Of a DNA stretch of 64,000 bases, positions 1 through 8,586 are shown in pieces. The notes under the pieces were generated by a model. That model searched no databases, was not told where the DNA came from, and was given only the letters and a program-made list of their open reading frames with translations. The stretch is from Roseimaritima ulvae (lineage in GTDB: Bacteria > Planctomycetota > Planctomycetia > Pirellulales > Pirellulaceae): assembly GCF_008065135.1 (NCBI RefSeq), contig NZ_CP042914.1:2914001-2978000 (forward strand). The letters run 5' to 3'. Each line of letters opens with the position of its first letter. The first letter of the stretch is position 1. Made by a program: the position numbers and the translations under genes.

Positions 1-1137
1 ATGCCCGACGACATCGGCCACGACCACGCCCACACGATCGCCGGGCAACCGGATGTAGTCGAAGTAATCGCCACCGATGTGATGAGCCGCTTTATAGAAA
101 CTCCGCAAGCGGTAGCCGGCGATCTCGGGGGGCTGCTGCGGCAAGAACGCCTGCTGGACTTCGGTGGATAGTTTCAGATCCTGTTCGACTTCCCGCTGCG
201 CGAGGGCTTGTTCGTGCAGTTGAGCGTTACGGATCACGATCCCGGCCTGAGCCGCCACGGCCGCCAGCAAGTCGACATCGTTTTCCGCGAACCGGCCCTG
301 ACCTTCGCTGGAGTCGATTTGTAAGGCTCCGAAGGCGACGCCTTCGCTGTCCAGCAGCGGCGCGCAAACCATCGAGCGAATGCGGAAATCAGCGATCGAG
401 GCGGCGGCATCAAAACGATCGTCGTTGGCCGCGTCGAGCGACAGAATCGGTTCGCCGCCGGTCATCGCTTCGTGGATGATCGTACGACTGATGCGGATCA
501 TCTGTTCTTGTTGGTTGCCGCGCGTTTTAACCCACCGTGGGGCCAGCGAACCATCGGCTTCGCGGAGGACTACAAATCCGCGGTCGGCTTGACTGAAAAT
601 TTCGAACAGCGTCGCCAGGACTTTGGGCAACACGTCGTCCAGCGACAGAGCTTGGCCCAAGTTGCGAGTGATTTTTAGCAACGCCGCCAATTTGGCTTCG
701 GCCGAAGCGGCGATCCGGGACGTATCGCCCGATCGTCGGATGTCGATCCGCGAACTGGAATCATCGTCGCTGCTGACCGGGTCATCGACCATCATGATGC
801 CGAACTGTGTGCCATCGAAGGTCATCTCGGAGCTGGGCGTGAAGGCCGGTGGCGAATCCAAGTGAAAGGTCAGCTCGACTTCGCAAATGCGAATCCGGTC
901 ACCCTCTTCCAAATGATGGGTGTTGGTCACCAGTTTGCCGTTGACGAACGTCCCGTTGCGGCTCTGCAAATCTTCCAGAAAGTGCCCCGCCTCGGTCTTG
1001 AAAATCTTGGCATGGTGCCGGCTGACCGCCCCGACCGTGAGGATCACGTCACACTCCGGATGCCGACCGATGATCGCAGTGTCGGACAAATCATAGCGTC
1101 CGACGGTGCCTTCGCTGCGGGACGAAAGAAAGGCCAT
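1..1137 (-). CDS. FHA-GAF-SpoIIE type PP2C phosphatase (3' end outside window)
   Basis: Reading leftward from an ATG at 1137 the frame is open for 379 codons and leaves the window without a stop, so the C-terminus is missing. Residues 1-95 form an FHA domain (GRHPECD, SRHH, SRNGTFVNG), which binds phosphothreonine peptides. Residues about 160-310 are a GAF sensor domain. A short linker leads into the start of a SpoIIE/PP2C catalytic domain (GGDYFDYI, then ADVVGH at the edge, where the family usually has DVSGHG). The protein is probably a cytosolic serine/threonine phosphatase that answers a small ligand and a phosphorylated partner, as in RsbU-like switches. It shares its FHA-GAF front half with the activator at 4051-5883. 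The missing part should hold the remaining metal-binding aspartates. Confidence 0.85.
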   Translation of the reverse strand, partial: MAFLSSRSEGTVGRYDLSDTAIIGRHPECDVILTVGAVSRHHAKIFKTEAGHFLEDLQSRNGTFVNGKLVTNTHHLEEGDRIRICEVELTFHLDSPPAFTPSSEMTFDGTQFGIMMVDDPVSSDDDSSSRIDIRRSGDTSRIAASAEAKLAALLKITRNLGQALSLDDVLPKVLATLFEIFSQADRGFVVLREADGSLAPRWVKTRGNQQEQMIRISRTIIHEAMTGGEPILSLDAANDDRFDAAASIADFRIRSMVCAPLLDSEGVAFGALQIDSSEGQGRFAENDVDLLAAVAAQAGIVIRNAQLHEQALAQREVEQDLKLSTEVQQAFLPQQPPEIAGYRLRSFYKAAHHIGGDYFDYIRLPGDRVGVVVADVVGH

Positions 1138-1368
1138 GGTGGGTGCTCAACGGTACAAGAGGGAGCAAGGGATCACGGCCCGGAACTCATCCGCAGCGTG
1201 ATAGCCAACCTACGAGAGCGGCGGCACGGGTTGCAAACAGGCCAATCGGAGGGTGGAAGTAATTTTGCCCTGTCAGCCGCGCCGCGTCAACGAATGGCCC
1301 GGCTCAAGCCCCATGCCGAGAACGCCAGTCGGATGCCGACGACGCGAACAATTCATTTTGGGACCACC

Positions 1369-1396
1369 TTGACAATCCAGGCCGCGATCTTAGTTT
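1369..1396 (+). promoter_or_regulatory. Candidate sigma70-type promoter of tRNA-Gln
   Basis: A perfect -35 box TTGACA (1369-1374) is followed after 16 bases by TAGTTT (1391-1396) as a -10 box. The expected start lies at about 1403, one base before the mature tRNA 5' end at 1404, so the transcript would have almost no 5' leader. The -10 box is only a partial match. Confidence 0.5.
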
Positions 1397-1403
1397 AATA
1401 CGC

Positions 1404-1475
1404 GGCCCAATGGTGTAATTGGCAACACGATAGATTCTGGTTCTATTATTCCAGGTTCGAGTCCTGGTTGGGCTA
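1404..1475 (+). tRNA. tRNA-Gln (anticodon CTG)
   Basis: The cloverleaf folds completely. The acceptor stem is GGCCCAA with TTGGGCT (the first pair is G-U). The D stem is GTGT/ACAC. The anticodon stem is ATAGA/TCTAT around the loop TTCTGGT, giving anticodon CTG for codon CAG. The variable loop has four bases and the T stem is CCAGG/CCTGG. The discriminator is A1475; a full CCA end is not encoded (the next bases are CCT). Confidence 0.93.
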
Positions 1476-2060
1476 CCTTCCTTATCTTGCGTCTGCCCCC
1501 ACATGACGGATTGCTTCACTCTCCCTCTGGGAGAGTCGAGCGTCAGCGAGGAGAGGGCGACCGCGCCGCTGATACTCAGCCCTCGCTCCTTCGTCATTGC
1601 TGGTTGCCTGGGCAGGGGCTGCCTCGAAAACCGGCAATGCCTCGTTTTAGCCGATTACCGTTTACCGAAACCAAAAAGTTTTTGTTGCCGCTATAGGTAG
1701 TCATGGAGGATCGCCGAACTACAATTAATGGGGCGACTGGCATCGCTAATGATGGCTTTGTGGCGTAGAATTTCACGGGAGGCGAATAAACGGCAGTCGG
1801 ACTGCCAATGATGGCAAAATGCGACACGATTGTTGCGAATTCGCGCCACTCGGCTATTTTTTGAAAAACTCGTGTCGTTTTTTTAAGTGCTTGGTACGGA
1901 AGTAGTTAGGGGCCTTTTCATGGCGCTGCGTAGATTCGCGGCGCAGCGATTGCAATGAACCCTTTTCACCTAGACGGGGTCTTCTGAATGTGAAGCCCCT
2001 CGATTCGCCGCAATCGGCCTTTTTTCATACCCGCAATGGACTGCTCGCGGAGACATTCCC
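1476..2060. other. Intergenic stretch without a recognised gene
   Basis: About 585 bases between tRNA-Gln and the small gene at 2061. It holds one copy of an interspersed repeat (1514-1570) and, near 1925-1955, a small GC-rich stem (GCTGCG with CGCAGC). Short frames here resemble nothing known and overlap the repeat. The sequence from about 1830 to 2060 is richer in A and T and may carry the promoter for the comF pair, but I cannot place the boxes. Confidence 0.6.
1514..1570 (+). repeat. Interspersed repeat, CTCCCTCTGGGAGAG family
   Basis: The copy begins with a short hairpin (CTCCC and GGGAG), continues with TCGAGCGTCAGCGAGGAG and ends in GGGCGACCGCGCCGCT. Related copies lie at 24102-24152, 29539-29691, 31246-31261 joined to 32571-32600 (split by an insertion sequence), 32650-32697, 40764-40908 and 62325-62373. 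Confidence 0.8.
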
Positions 2061-2255
2061 ATGACGACCTCATCAGATAATCGAACCCCTTCGGTGCCCC
2101 GCCCCGCTGGGGATCACTGGGATGAGTTGACCCAACGTTTGCCCAAGTCCCTTGAACGGCTGGACGCTTGGTTTGACGGCCAATTGGCAGTCCTGGAAAA
2201 GAAACAGGCTCGCTTCATCACCCAACGCTCGCTGAAAAAGAGCTTACGACGCTAA
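2061..2255 (+). CDS. Small hypothetical protein coupled to comF (64 aa)
   Basis: A 64-residue, basic, soluble protein with a Trp-containing helix-like centre and a Lys/Arg-rich C-terminus ending in LKKSLRR. I do not recognise the family. Its TAA stop overlaps the ATG of comF (TAATG), so the two are probably translationally coupled, which is the main reason to accept the frame. It has no membrane segment and no cysteines. Confidence 0.6.
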   Translation: MTTSSDNRTPSVPRPAGDHWDELTQRLPKSLERLDAWFDGQLAVLEKKQARFITQRSLKKSLRR

Positions 2256-3058
2256 TGCCCCGCATGGTGCATTCGGCACGCACCTGGTTGAATCGCACCG
2301 GCGACGTGGCGCTTGCAACCCTGCTGCCGATGTCCTGTGTTTTTTGCGGCTCCGAAATCGACTCGGAGCCGTCTCGTTTATGTACCCGCTGCACTCGCCG
2401 ACTGGCGGTGTGCTGTCCAGAACGGGTTTGTGGGCGGTGTGCGATGCCTTTGCCGCTCGAAGCCGGCAATTCATCTGCTGGCAATTCAACCGCCGGCGGG
2501 GCGCGTTGTGTGCACTGCAAAAAACTCGCCCTGCGTTTTTCTCGCACTTTTGCCCTTGGATTGTACCAGGGTGTGTTGCAGGAAGCGGTGATTCTGGCCA
2601 AGCAAGCGACTCGCCGGGTGGTCGCCAGTACATTGGCATCGTTGGCGGCCGAGACGCATCGCGAGGCGTTGGGGGCGTTGAACTGCGAGCTGGTCAGCCC
2701 GATCCCCTCTCATTGGCGGCGGCGGGTTGTCCGCCGGGGCACGCCGGCCCAGGTTTTGGCGGAAACCTTTGCGGCCGAGTTGAATTTGCCGGTCTGCAAA
2801 TCGCTGCGGCGTATTCGCAGCACGCGTAAACAGGGTATGCTGTCGCCTGAAGAACGCCGAAAAAATGTGGATGGTTCCTTCGCGGTAAATACGGGCTATG
2901 TTTTCCGGTCCGCGGCCTTTTCACCACGCGGCAAACACGTATTGTTGGTAGACGATGTGCTGACAACCGGCGCAACCGGTAATGCCGCTGCCACCGCACT
3001 GCTTCAGGCGGGCGCCAGCGAGGTGACGATGGCGGTGATCGCCCGTGCCACCGGATGA
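2255..3058 (+). CDS. comF: ComF family protein (phosphoribosyltransferase-like, 267 aa)
   Basis: The N-terminal third carries a cysteine-rich double zinc ribbon (CVFCGS, CTRC, CGRC, CVHCKK). The C-terminal half is a type I phosphoribosyltransferase fold with the PRPP-binding loop VLLVDDVLTTGATG at about residues 228-241. ComF proteins support uptake of transforming DNA in competent bacteria and are widespread elsewhere with less clear roles. The length is typical. The start overlaps the stop of the preceding small gene. No other competence gene is visible nearby. Confidence 0.9.
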   Translation: MPRMVHSARTWLNRTGDVALATLLPMSCVFCGSEIDSEPSRLCTRCTRRLAVCCPERVCGRCAMPLPLEAGNSSAGNSTAGGARCVHCKKLALRFSRTFALGLYQGVLQEAVILAKQATRRVVASTLASLAAETHREALGALNCELVSPIPSHWRRRVVRRGTPAQVLAETFAAELNLPVCKSLRRIRSTRKQGMLSPEERRKNVDGSFAVNTGYVFRSAAFSPRGKHVLLVDDVLTTGATGNAAATALLQAGASEVTMAVIARATG

Positions 3059-3091
3059 AGCTTTCCCGCCTAACAAGATGAACGCAATTTG

Positions 3092-4054
3092 ATGAGTCCT
3101 GTGCACAGCGCTCTGCCACCTGAACCGAAGCCCGGTGCGAGCCCTTTCCGGCGAGCAATGTTGCGCGGTCTGGGCGTCGTGATGCCGCCCTTGCTGACCT
3201 TGGTGCTTTTTATCTGGGCGTGGAATGCCATCGAAAGTTACATTCTGCGGCCCGTCGAAGCGGGGATCCGCTACACCCTGGTGTTGGCGCTGAGCGAATC
3301 GCCGACGGTGCCGCCAGCCGATTACGTGCCGGTCAAGAAAGGCGACCTCTCGGCGGGCTTTCAGGCCAACGGCAAGACCTATGTGCCGGACCCCACGGGC
3401 AGACGCTATCTGCCCTCGGAAGTGGTGCAGTATGTCAACAGCAACATGGAACGACTGGGGCCGTATCAGGCTGCCCCGGCCACGGCCAATGCCTACTGGC
3501 ACCGCTATGTCGAACTGAAATATCTGCCTCGCTACATGGTCGTGCCGATTTTTCTGATCGTGTTTTTGGTGGTTCTGTATTTTCTCGGGCGGCTGTTCAC
3601 CCACGGCGTCGGTCGCTGGATCATGAAGGTCTTTGACGGCTTCGTTAGCCGCTTGCCCGTGATCAGCAACGTCTATGGATCGGTCAAACAGGTCACCGAC
3701 TTTGTGTTCAGCGACCGCGATATCGAATTTAACCGAGTCGTGGCGGTGGAATACCCCCGCAAGGGCACCTGGTCGATCGGGTTTGTTACCGGTAACTCGA
3801 TGGCCGATATCGCCGCGGCGGCCAACGAACCGGTGTTGAGCGTCCTGATGCCAACTTCGCCGATGCCGATGACCGGGTTTACGATCACGGTGCGAAAAAG
3901 CGAAGCGGTTGATCTGGATCTGACCGTCGACCAAGCCATCCAGTTTGTGGTCAGCTGCGGCGTGGTCGTGCCGCCCAGCCAACAGACGGGCAAACAGGGG
4001 CGGTTGCAATTGGACCTGCCCGCCAGCCCTCCAGCGATCAGCGACGAGAGCTAG
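3092..4054 (+). CDS. DUF502 family integral membrane protein (320 aa)
   Basis: There are two hydrophobic segments: residues about 27-47 (MPPLLTLVLFIWAWNAIESY) and about 148-168 (MVVPIFLIVFLVVLYFLGRL). Between them lies a soluble loop longer than in most DUF502 members. The C-terminal half has the family features SRLPVISNVYGSVKQ, a GFVTG motif and the block VLMPTSPMPMTGF. The function is unknown; the plant relatives are COV1-like proteins. The ATG at 3092 is preferred over an in-frame TTG one codon earlier. The gene starts 33 bases after comF in the same direction. Its stop shares the palindrome CTAG (4051-4054) with the stop of the convergent gene. Confidence 0.85.
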   Translation: MSPVHSALPPEPKPGASPFRRAMLRGLGVVMPPLLTLVLFIWAWNAIESYILRPVEAGIRYTLVLALSESPTVPPADYVPVKKGDLSAGFQANGKTYVPDPTGRRYLPSEVVQYVNSNMERLGPYQAAPATANAYWHRYVELKYLPRYMVVPIFLIVFLVVLYFLGRLFTHGVGRWIMKVFDGFVSRLPVISNVYGSVKQVTDFVFSDRDIEFNRVVAVEYPRKGTWSIGFVTGNSMADIAAAANEPVLSVLMPTSPMPMTGFTITVRKSEAVDLDLTVDQAIQFVVSCGVVVPPSQQTGKQGRLQLDLPASPPAISDES

Positions 4055-5883
4055 CGGTCGATGTCGTATTCGGTGATTTTGCGATAGGCCGTGGCGCGAC
4101 TGATGCCCAGCAACTTGGCGGCTTCGGGGATACTGCCGTCGGCTCGCTTGATGGCTTTGCGAATCAGGCGTTTTTCCCACAGATCGATCCGGAGCGTATC
4201 GATCGCGCTGACCCCGGCGTCGCGAAGCCCCAGGTCTTCCAACTCAATCATGGGGTCTTCGGCCATCACGACCGCGCTGTCGATGACGTTCCGCAATTGG
4301 CGAACGTTGCCCGGCCAGGGGTATCGCAGCAGGTGCTCGCGGGCTCCTTCGTCGAGCAGCAGATTAGGGCGGCCGTGTTGTTTGCGGAAGTGATCCAGGA
4401 AGTGGTCGATCAGCAGGCCGATGTCGTCGCCGCGATCGCGCAGCGGCGGCACGATCAGTTCAAACACGCTGAGCCGATAGTACAAATCTTCACGGAACTT
4501 TTTTTCCCGCACGAATTCGGCCAGGTCACGATTGGTGGCGGCGACCACGCGGACATCCACGTTGACCTCTTTGACGGCGCCCACGGGCAGGAAGGGATGG
4601 CCTTCCAGAATCCGCAGCAGTTTAGCTTGCCCATCCAGCGTCATCTCGCCGATTTCGTCCAGGAACAGCGTGCCGGTGTGCGCTTGTTCGAACCAGCCCG
4701 TATGGTCGCTGTCGGCCCCGGTGAACGCTCCCTTGCGATGACCAAACAGCTGGCTTTCCATCAGGTCGCGAGGGATCGCCGCACAGTTAACGCTTAACAG
4801 CGGCCGTTCGCTGCGCGGGCTGGCGCGGTGCAGGGCGCGGGCCACCAATTCTTTTCCCGAACCGCTCTCGCCACGAACCAGAATCGAACCGCTGGCGCGT
4901 CCGATCCGTTTGATCTTTTCCTTCAGCTTGATCATCGGGCGACTGTTGCCGATCAATTCGTCGCTGTGGGCGTTGCGGTCGGCCAGTCGTTTTTGTTCCG
5001 TCTGCAGGGCGCGGGTCTTGCGAACGTTGGCCAGTGCCGCAGCGATTAAGCGTCCGGCGGCGACGGCAAATTCAAAATCCGCCGTTTGGAAGCGACTCTG
5101 CTCGCGGTACAGGTGCAGCACGCCCACCGAAGTTTCCGCGGACATCATGGGCACGCAGATGGCGTCGGACCACTGCACGTTGGAGGTCGACCCCTCCATC
5201 GCTTCGGGTCGTTCTTTGATCCAAATCGCTTCGCCGTCCTGGACCACACGTTGGGTCAATTGGCGGCTGAGTCGGACGTTCCGCGAGGAGCCCGGGGGAA
5301 ACACGCGTTCGGGGGTCAGCCGGCCGTTGCCGCTGTCCCATAGGAATCCCACCACATCGGCGCCCGTCCGGTCGCTCAGCAATTCCACTGCGATTTTGGT
5401 CACCGACTCGGGATCGGCACTCCGCAGCAGGCTGAGGCTCAACTGGTACAGGTCCATCAGGTGACCGGTTTCGGTCTTCAGCATCGCGGCGGTCAGCGAG
5501 TGGCTGTCGGCGCCGACCAGCGTCAGATCCGACATCGGTCGATCCAGCTGGATGGTTTGCGACATCAGATTTTCTTCGATCGAATCCGACGATGGCGCGT
5601 ACAGTTGCAGTTCCGTGCCGCCGACCTGCACGACCGATTGGTCCATCAGCATGGCGTGGTCCGTCTTCTGTCCGTTGACCAGCATCCCGTTGCGGCTGCG
5701 CGTATCGCGAACCTGCCAACGATCGTCCTCAAAATAGACCACCGCGTGGAAGCGAGATGCGATCGGATCGGACAGCACAATCTCGCAATTGCTGCCGCGT
5801 CCGACATGCATAGGGCGTGCAGGATCGAGCGGGTATTGTCTACCCGCTTCGGGACCGCTGCGAACCTTCAAATAAGCGACCAT
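4051..5883 (-). CDS. Sigma54-dependent transcriptional activator with FHA and GAF domains (610 aa)
   Basis: Domains in order: FHA at residues 5-95 ([24 protein letters not shown]), GAF at about 145-290, AAA+ sigma54-interaction domain at about 310-535, and a Fis-type helix-turn-helix at about 570-610. The AAA+ part is intact: Walker A GESGSGKE (338-345), the sigma54-contacting loop GAFTGA (385-390), Walker B LFLDEIGE (406-413) and the [10 protein letters not shown] region. It should open promoters held by RpoN when the FHA or GAF modules receive a phosphopeptide or ligand signal, instead of the usual response-regulator receiver. No sigma54 gene or cognate kinase lies in the window. An ATG start is followed directly by the FHA fold. 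Confidence 0.93.
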   Translation of the reverse strand: MVAYLKVRSGPEAGRQYPLDPARPMHVGRGSNCEIVLSDPIASRFHAVVYFEDDRWQVRDTRSRNGMLVNGQKTDHAMLMDQSVVQVGGTELQLYAPSSDSIEENLMSQTIQLDRPMSDLTLVGADSHSLTAAMLKTETGHLMDLYQLSLSLLRSADPESVTKIAVELLSDRTGADVVGFLWDSGNGRLTPERVFPPGSSRNVRLSRQLTQRVVQDGEAIWIKERPEAMEGSTSNVQWSDAICVPMMSAETSVGVLHLYREQSRFQTADFEFAVAAGRLIAAALANVRKTRALQTEQKRLADRNAHSDELIGNSRPMIKLKEKIKRIGRASGSILVRGESGSGKELVARALHRASPRSERPLLSVNCAAIPRDLMESQLFGHRKGAFTGADSDHTGWFEQAHTGTLFLDEIGEMTLDGQAKLLRILEGHPFLPVGAVKEVNVDVRVVAATNRDLAEFVREKKFREDLYYRLSVFELIVPPLRDRGDDIGLLIDHFLDHFRKQHGRPNLLLDEGAREHLLRYPWPGNVRQLRNVIDSAVVMAEDPMIELEDLGLRDAGVSAIDTLRIDLWEKRLIRKAIKRADGSIPEAAKLLGISRATAYRKITEYDIDR

Positions 5884-5968
5884 CTTGTCTCACAAACTAA
5901 CCCTGCTGAATTTCGCCCCTATCGTAGCTGATCCGGGGGGATCGGGGAATTCGAGTACCGTCCGGTTC

Positions 5969-6268
5969 TCAAAACAACCAGGGGCCCAGCAGGGTGAGGG
6001 CGAAGCCCAGTACCAGCAGCACTACCACGGCTCGCTGCCAGGGTTTTAGGCTCAAGCTGACCGAGCTTTCGGAGAATTCGGATTCGACAAAAGCGTCATA
6101 ATCGAAATCGTCCTCCGCATCGTCGTCGTAGCGCTCGACGTACTCGTCCCAGTCGTACCCGCAGGCTCGGCAGACCGCCGCGTGCTGGGCGACCGGAGCC
6201 CCACAGTGCGGGCAGGGGACCTTCGCGGCGGGCGGTGGTTTCGCCGCTCGTTTGCCAAACCAAAGCAT
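5969..6268 (-). CDS. Zinc-ribbon protein with one C-terminal membrane segment (99 aa)
   Basis: The start at 6268 (MLWFGKR) is chosen because a longer frame would run into argC. Residues 17-37 form a zinc ribbon, CPHCG then CRACG. An acidic tyrosine-rich stretch follows (about residues 40-65), and one hydrophobic helix close to the C-terminus (AVVVLLVLGFALTLLGPWLF) suggests a tail-anchored topology. The function is unknown. The gene is divergent from argC with a 100-base gap. Confidence 0.75.
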   Translation of the reverse strand: MLWFGKRAAKPPPAAKVPCPHCGAPVAQHAAVCRACGYDWDEYVERYDDDAEDDFDYDAFVESEFSESSVSLSLKPWQRAVVVLLVLGFALTLLGPWLF

Positions 6269-6368
6269 TGTCGCGGTACCTCGGACGTTATAGAACCATG
6301 GGCCAAATCGGCTACAATAGGAGATTGTTTCCCCACCCGCCGTAGCCGTATTAGAGCAGACTAACATT

Positions 6369-7376
6369 ATGATTCGTGTAGGGGTGGTGGGAGCCACCGG
6401 ATATACCGCATTCGAAGCCATTCGGCTGATCAACCGACACCCGCAAGCGACCGTCACGGCGGTGACCAGCCGAAAGGATGTCGGCACGCCGATCAGCGAC
6501 GTGCATCGCGCGCTGACGGGCCAGCTGGATCTATCGCTGTCGTTGGCCGACCCGCAACAGTTGGGGGCCGACTGCGACGTGGTGTTGTGCTGTTTGCCGC
6601 ACGCCGCCTCAGCCGAAACCGTGCGGGCGCTCAGCGAACAAGACCTGCGAGTGATCGACCTGAGCGCCGATTTCCGTCTCCGCAGCGCGGCCGTCTACGA
6701 ACGCTGGTACGCGACCGAACATCCCTGGCCAGAACGTCTTGGGGAGGTGGCCTATGGACTGCCCGAGTTATTCGCCGAAGAAATCGCGGACGCTCGCCTG
6801 GTCGCCAACCCGGGCTGTTACCCCACGTCGGCCATCCTCCCGCTGGCTCCGCTGCTGAAAGCCGGCGTGATCGAGACCGACATCATCGTGGATTCCAAGA
6901 GCGGTGTCAGCGGAGCGGGCCGGACGCCCAAGTTGGCTAATTTATACTGCGAAGCCAATGAATCGATCGCAGCGTACTCGGTGGGCAAACACCGTCATCA
7001 ACCCGAAGTGGTCGACGTGTTGGATCGCTTTGCCGGCGTCCAAACCGATGTCCTGTTCACGCCGCACCTGACGCCTATGGACCGCGGTATCTTGTCGACA
7101 ATCTACGTTCAAGGCCGCGAACTGGATGCGCAGCGAGTCAAACAGCTTTGGCAGGAAGCTTATGCCGAGGCGCCTTTTCTGCACGTGGTTGATTCCCCGC
7201 CGGCCACCAAGCACGTCAGCGGCACCAACCACGTTCATATGACGGCCATCGATGCCGGAAAACGCGTGGTGCTGTTGTCAGTGCTGGATAATGTTGTCAA
7301 AGGCGCCAGCGGCGCCGCGGTACAAAATATGAACTGTATGTTTGGACTCGATCAAACGCTGGGCTTGGGGGCCTAA
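6369..7376 (+). CDS. argC: N-acetyl-gamma-glutamyl-phosphate reductase (335 aa)
   Basis: Catalyses the NADPH-dependent reduction of N-acetylglutamyl phosphate to the semialdehyde, the third step of arginine synthesis. The N-terminus has the Rossmann loop GATGYTAFE (residues 8-16). The catalytic cysteine is C150 in NPGCYPTS, and the C-terminal half has the KSGVSGAGR and HRHQPEV motifs of the family. Length is typical. A possible -10 box TACAAT lies at 6313-6318. The rest of the arginine pathway is not nearby. The next gene follows after 8 bases, so the two may be cotranscribed. Confidence 0.96.
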   Translation: MIRVGVVGATGYTAFEAIRLINRHPQATVTAVTSRKDVGTPISDVHRALTGQLDLSLSLADPQQLGADCDVVLCCLPHAASAETVRALSEQDLRVIDLSADFRLRSAAVYERWYATEHPWPERLGEVAYGLPELFAEEIADARLVANPGCYPTSAILPLAPLLKAGVIETDIIVDSKSGVSGAGRTPKLANLYCEANESIAAYSVGKHRHQPEVVDVLDRFAGVQTDVLFTPHLTPMDRGILSTIYVQGRELDAQRVKQLWQEAYAEAPFLHVVDSPPATKHVSGTNHVHMTAIDAGKRVVLLSVLDNVVKGASGAAVQNMNCMFGLDQTLGLGA

Positions 7377-7384
7377 CGCCGACC

Positions 7385-8488
7385 ATGGACGACAAATTCC
7401 AGCACGCCGAAAACTTGCCGGCCTCGTCTGCAGATCCGCCGGCCGATCCGGCGGACACGCCCGCAGGCGCGCCGGTTCCGCCCGCTGCCGAGCCGTCTCC
7501 GCCGGCCGGCGGGCCCGTTTCGCCCGTTACGCAGCCACGCGGAGCGGTTTATGCCCAGTTCCTGCCGCCCTCGGCGCCGGTGTCCTGGTCGGTCCAGCGG
7601 CCGCGGGTCTGGCCGATCCTTGCCGTCGTGTTGGCCTCGGCGGTCAGCTTTTTTTTCGGCAGTTTGTTTTCACTGCTGGTCGCTGAAGTGATCGTGACCG
7701 GCACGGTTCCGACCAGTCGTGATGCGGCGATCGAAGCGTTGGAGCTAGTTAAGCAATCGCGACTTGGATTTACGATTACCGTGGTCGGCCCGCAAATCGC
7801 TCTGGTGCTGCCGACCATCCTGGCGACCCTGCTGTCGCCGAAACCGTTTCGCCAACGTCTGGGCCTGGTGCGTGGGCACTGGCCGCTGTGGGGCTGGGTA
7901 GCGGCTGCCGCTGCCACGCCGCTGGTGGGAATGGTCGTGGGCGTGCTGGTGGGCATGTTTTTGACCGAAAGCGAATCGCTGAAAGACATGTCGGAGCTGT
8001 TTCGCAGCATCGGCTCAGGCGCCTTTCTGTTTCCGCTGGCGTTGATGATCGGCGGGATGCCGGCGATCTGCGAAGAATTGCTGTTTCGAGGATACGTGCA
8101 ATCGCGACTAACCAAACGCTTTCCGCCCATCGCCGGCATCTTGATGGCATCGGCGGTGTTTGCCGTCTTTCACATGGATCCGGTGCACGTCGTTGCGGTG
8201 TTTCCGATCGGTGTTTGGATGGGATGGTTGTCGTTCCGCAGCGGTTCCATTTTCCCCGCCATGCTTGCTCATCTAATCAATAATGTCTTGGCGGTGGTGA
8301 CCGTGGTCATCAACCCGGCCGAACATGTCGATACGTTAGCGCTGCCCGCCGCGTTTGCCATGCTGTTCATTCTGGCTGCCGGCGTGCTGGGGCTGGCGGG
8401 AGTCGTCACGGCGGTGTTTTTCTTCCCACCACCGGCGAGCAATAATGAATTGCCTGCGGGAACCGTGGCGGATGCGGGAATCGCTTGA
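7385..8488 (+). CDS. CPBP family intramembrane metalloprotease (367 aa)
   Basis: A Pro/Ala-rich, probably disordered N-terminus of about 70 residues precedes seven or eight hydrophobic segments. The three CPBP motifs are present: EELLFRGY at about 229 (paired glutamates), FHMDPVH at about 262 and HLINN at about 295, which together bind the catalytic metal in the membrane. Family members cleave prenylated or other membrane substrates; the target here cannot be read. The gene starts 8 bases after argC and lies directly upstream of the carotenoid-type genes, though a link to them is not established. Confidence 0.9.
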   Translation: MDDKFQHAENLPASSADPPADPADTPAGAPVPPAAEPSPPAGGPVSPVTQPRGAVYAQFLPPSAPVSWSVQRPRVWPILAVVLASAVSFFFGSLFSLLVAEVIVTGTVPTSRDAAIEALELVKQSRLGFTITVVGPQIALVLPTILATLLSPKPFRQRLGLVRGHWPLWGWVAAAAATPLVGMVVGVLVGMFLTESESLKDMSELFRSIGSGAFLFPLALMIGGMPAICEELLFRGYVQSRLTKRFPPIAGILMASAVFAVFHMDPVHVVAVFPIGVWMGWLSFRSGSIFPAMLAHLINNVLAVVTVVINPAEHVDTLALPAAFAMLFILAAGVLGLAGVVTAVFFFPPPASNNELPAGTVADAGIA

Positions 8489-8586
8489 CGCTGCCGATGC
8501 TTCTCGGTTGACCGCGGCAGACCCCGCGTTGAAACCGCTGCTCGCGGTAGGTGGTTTTGGAAACACGAATACGGACGGTAAACAAC

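Noticed and set aside
1594-1827. Frame of 77 codons on the minus strand between tRNA-Gln and the comF pair
   Set aside because: No domain, signal or conserved context; it runs close to an interspersed repeat.
2921-4180. Open frame of 419 codons on the minus strand
   Set aside because: It lies opposite the DUF502 gene and the end of the sigma54 activator, both well supported, and its His/Arg/Gln-rich translation looks like antisense of GC-rich coding DNA.
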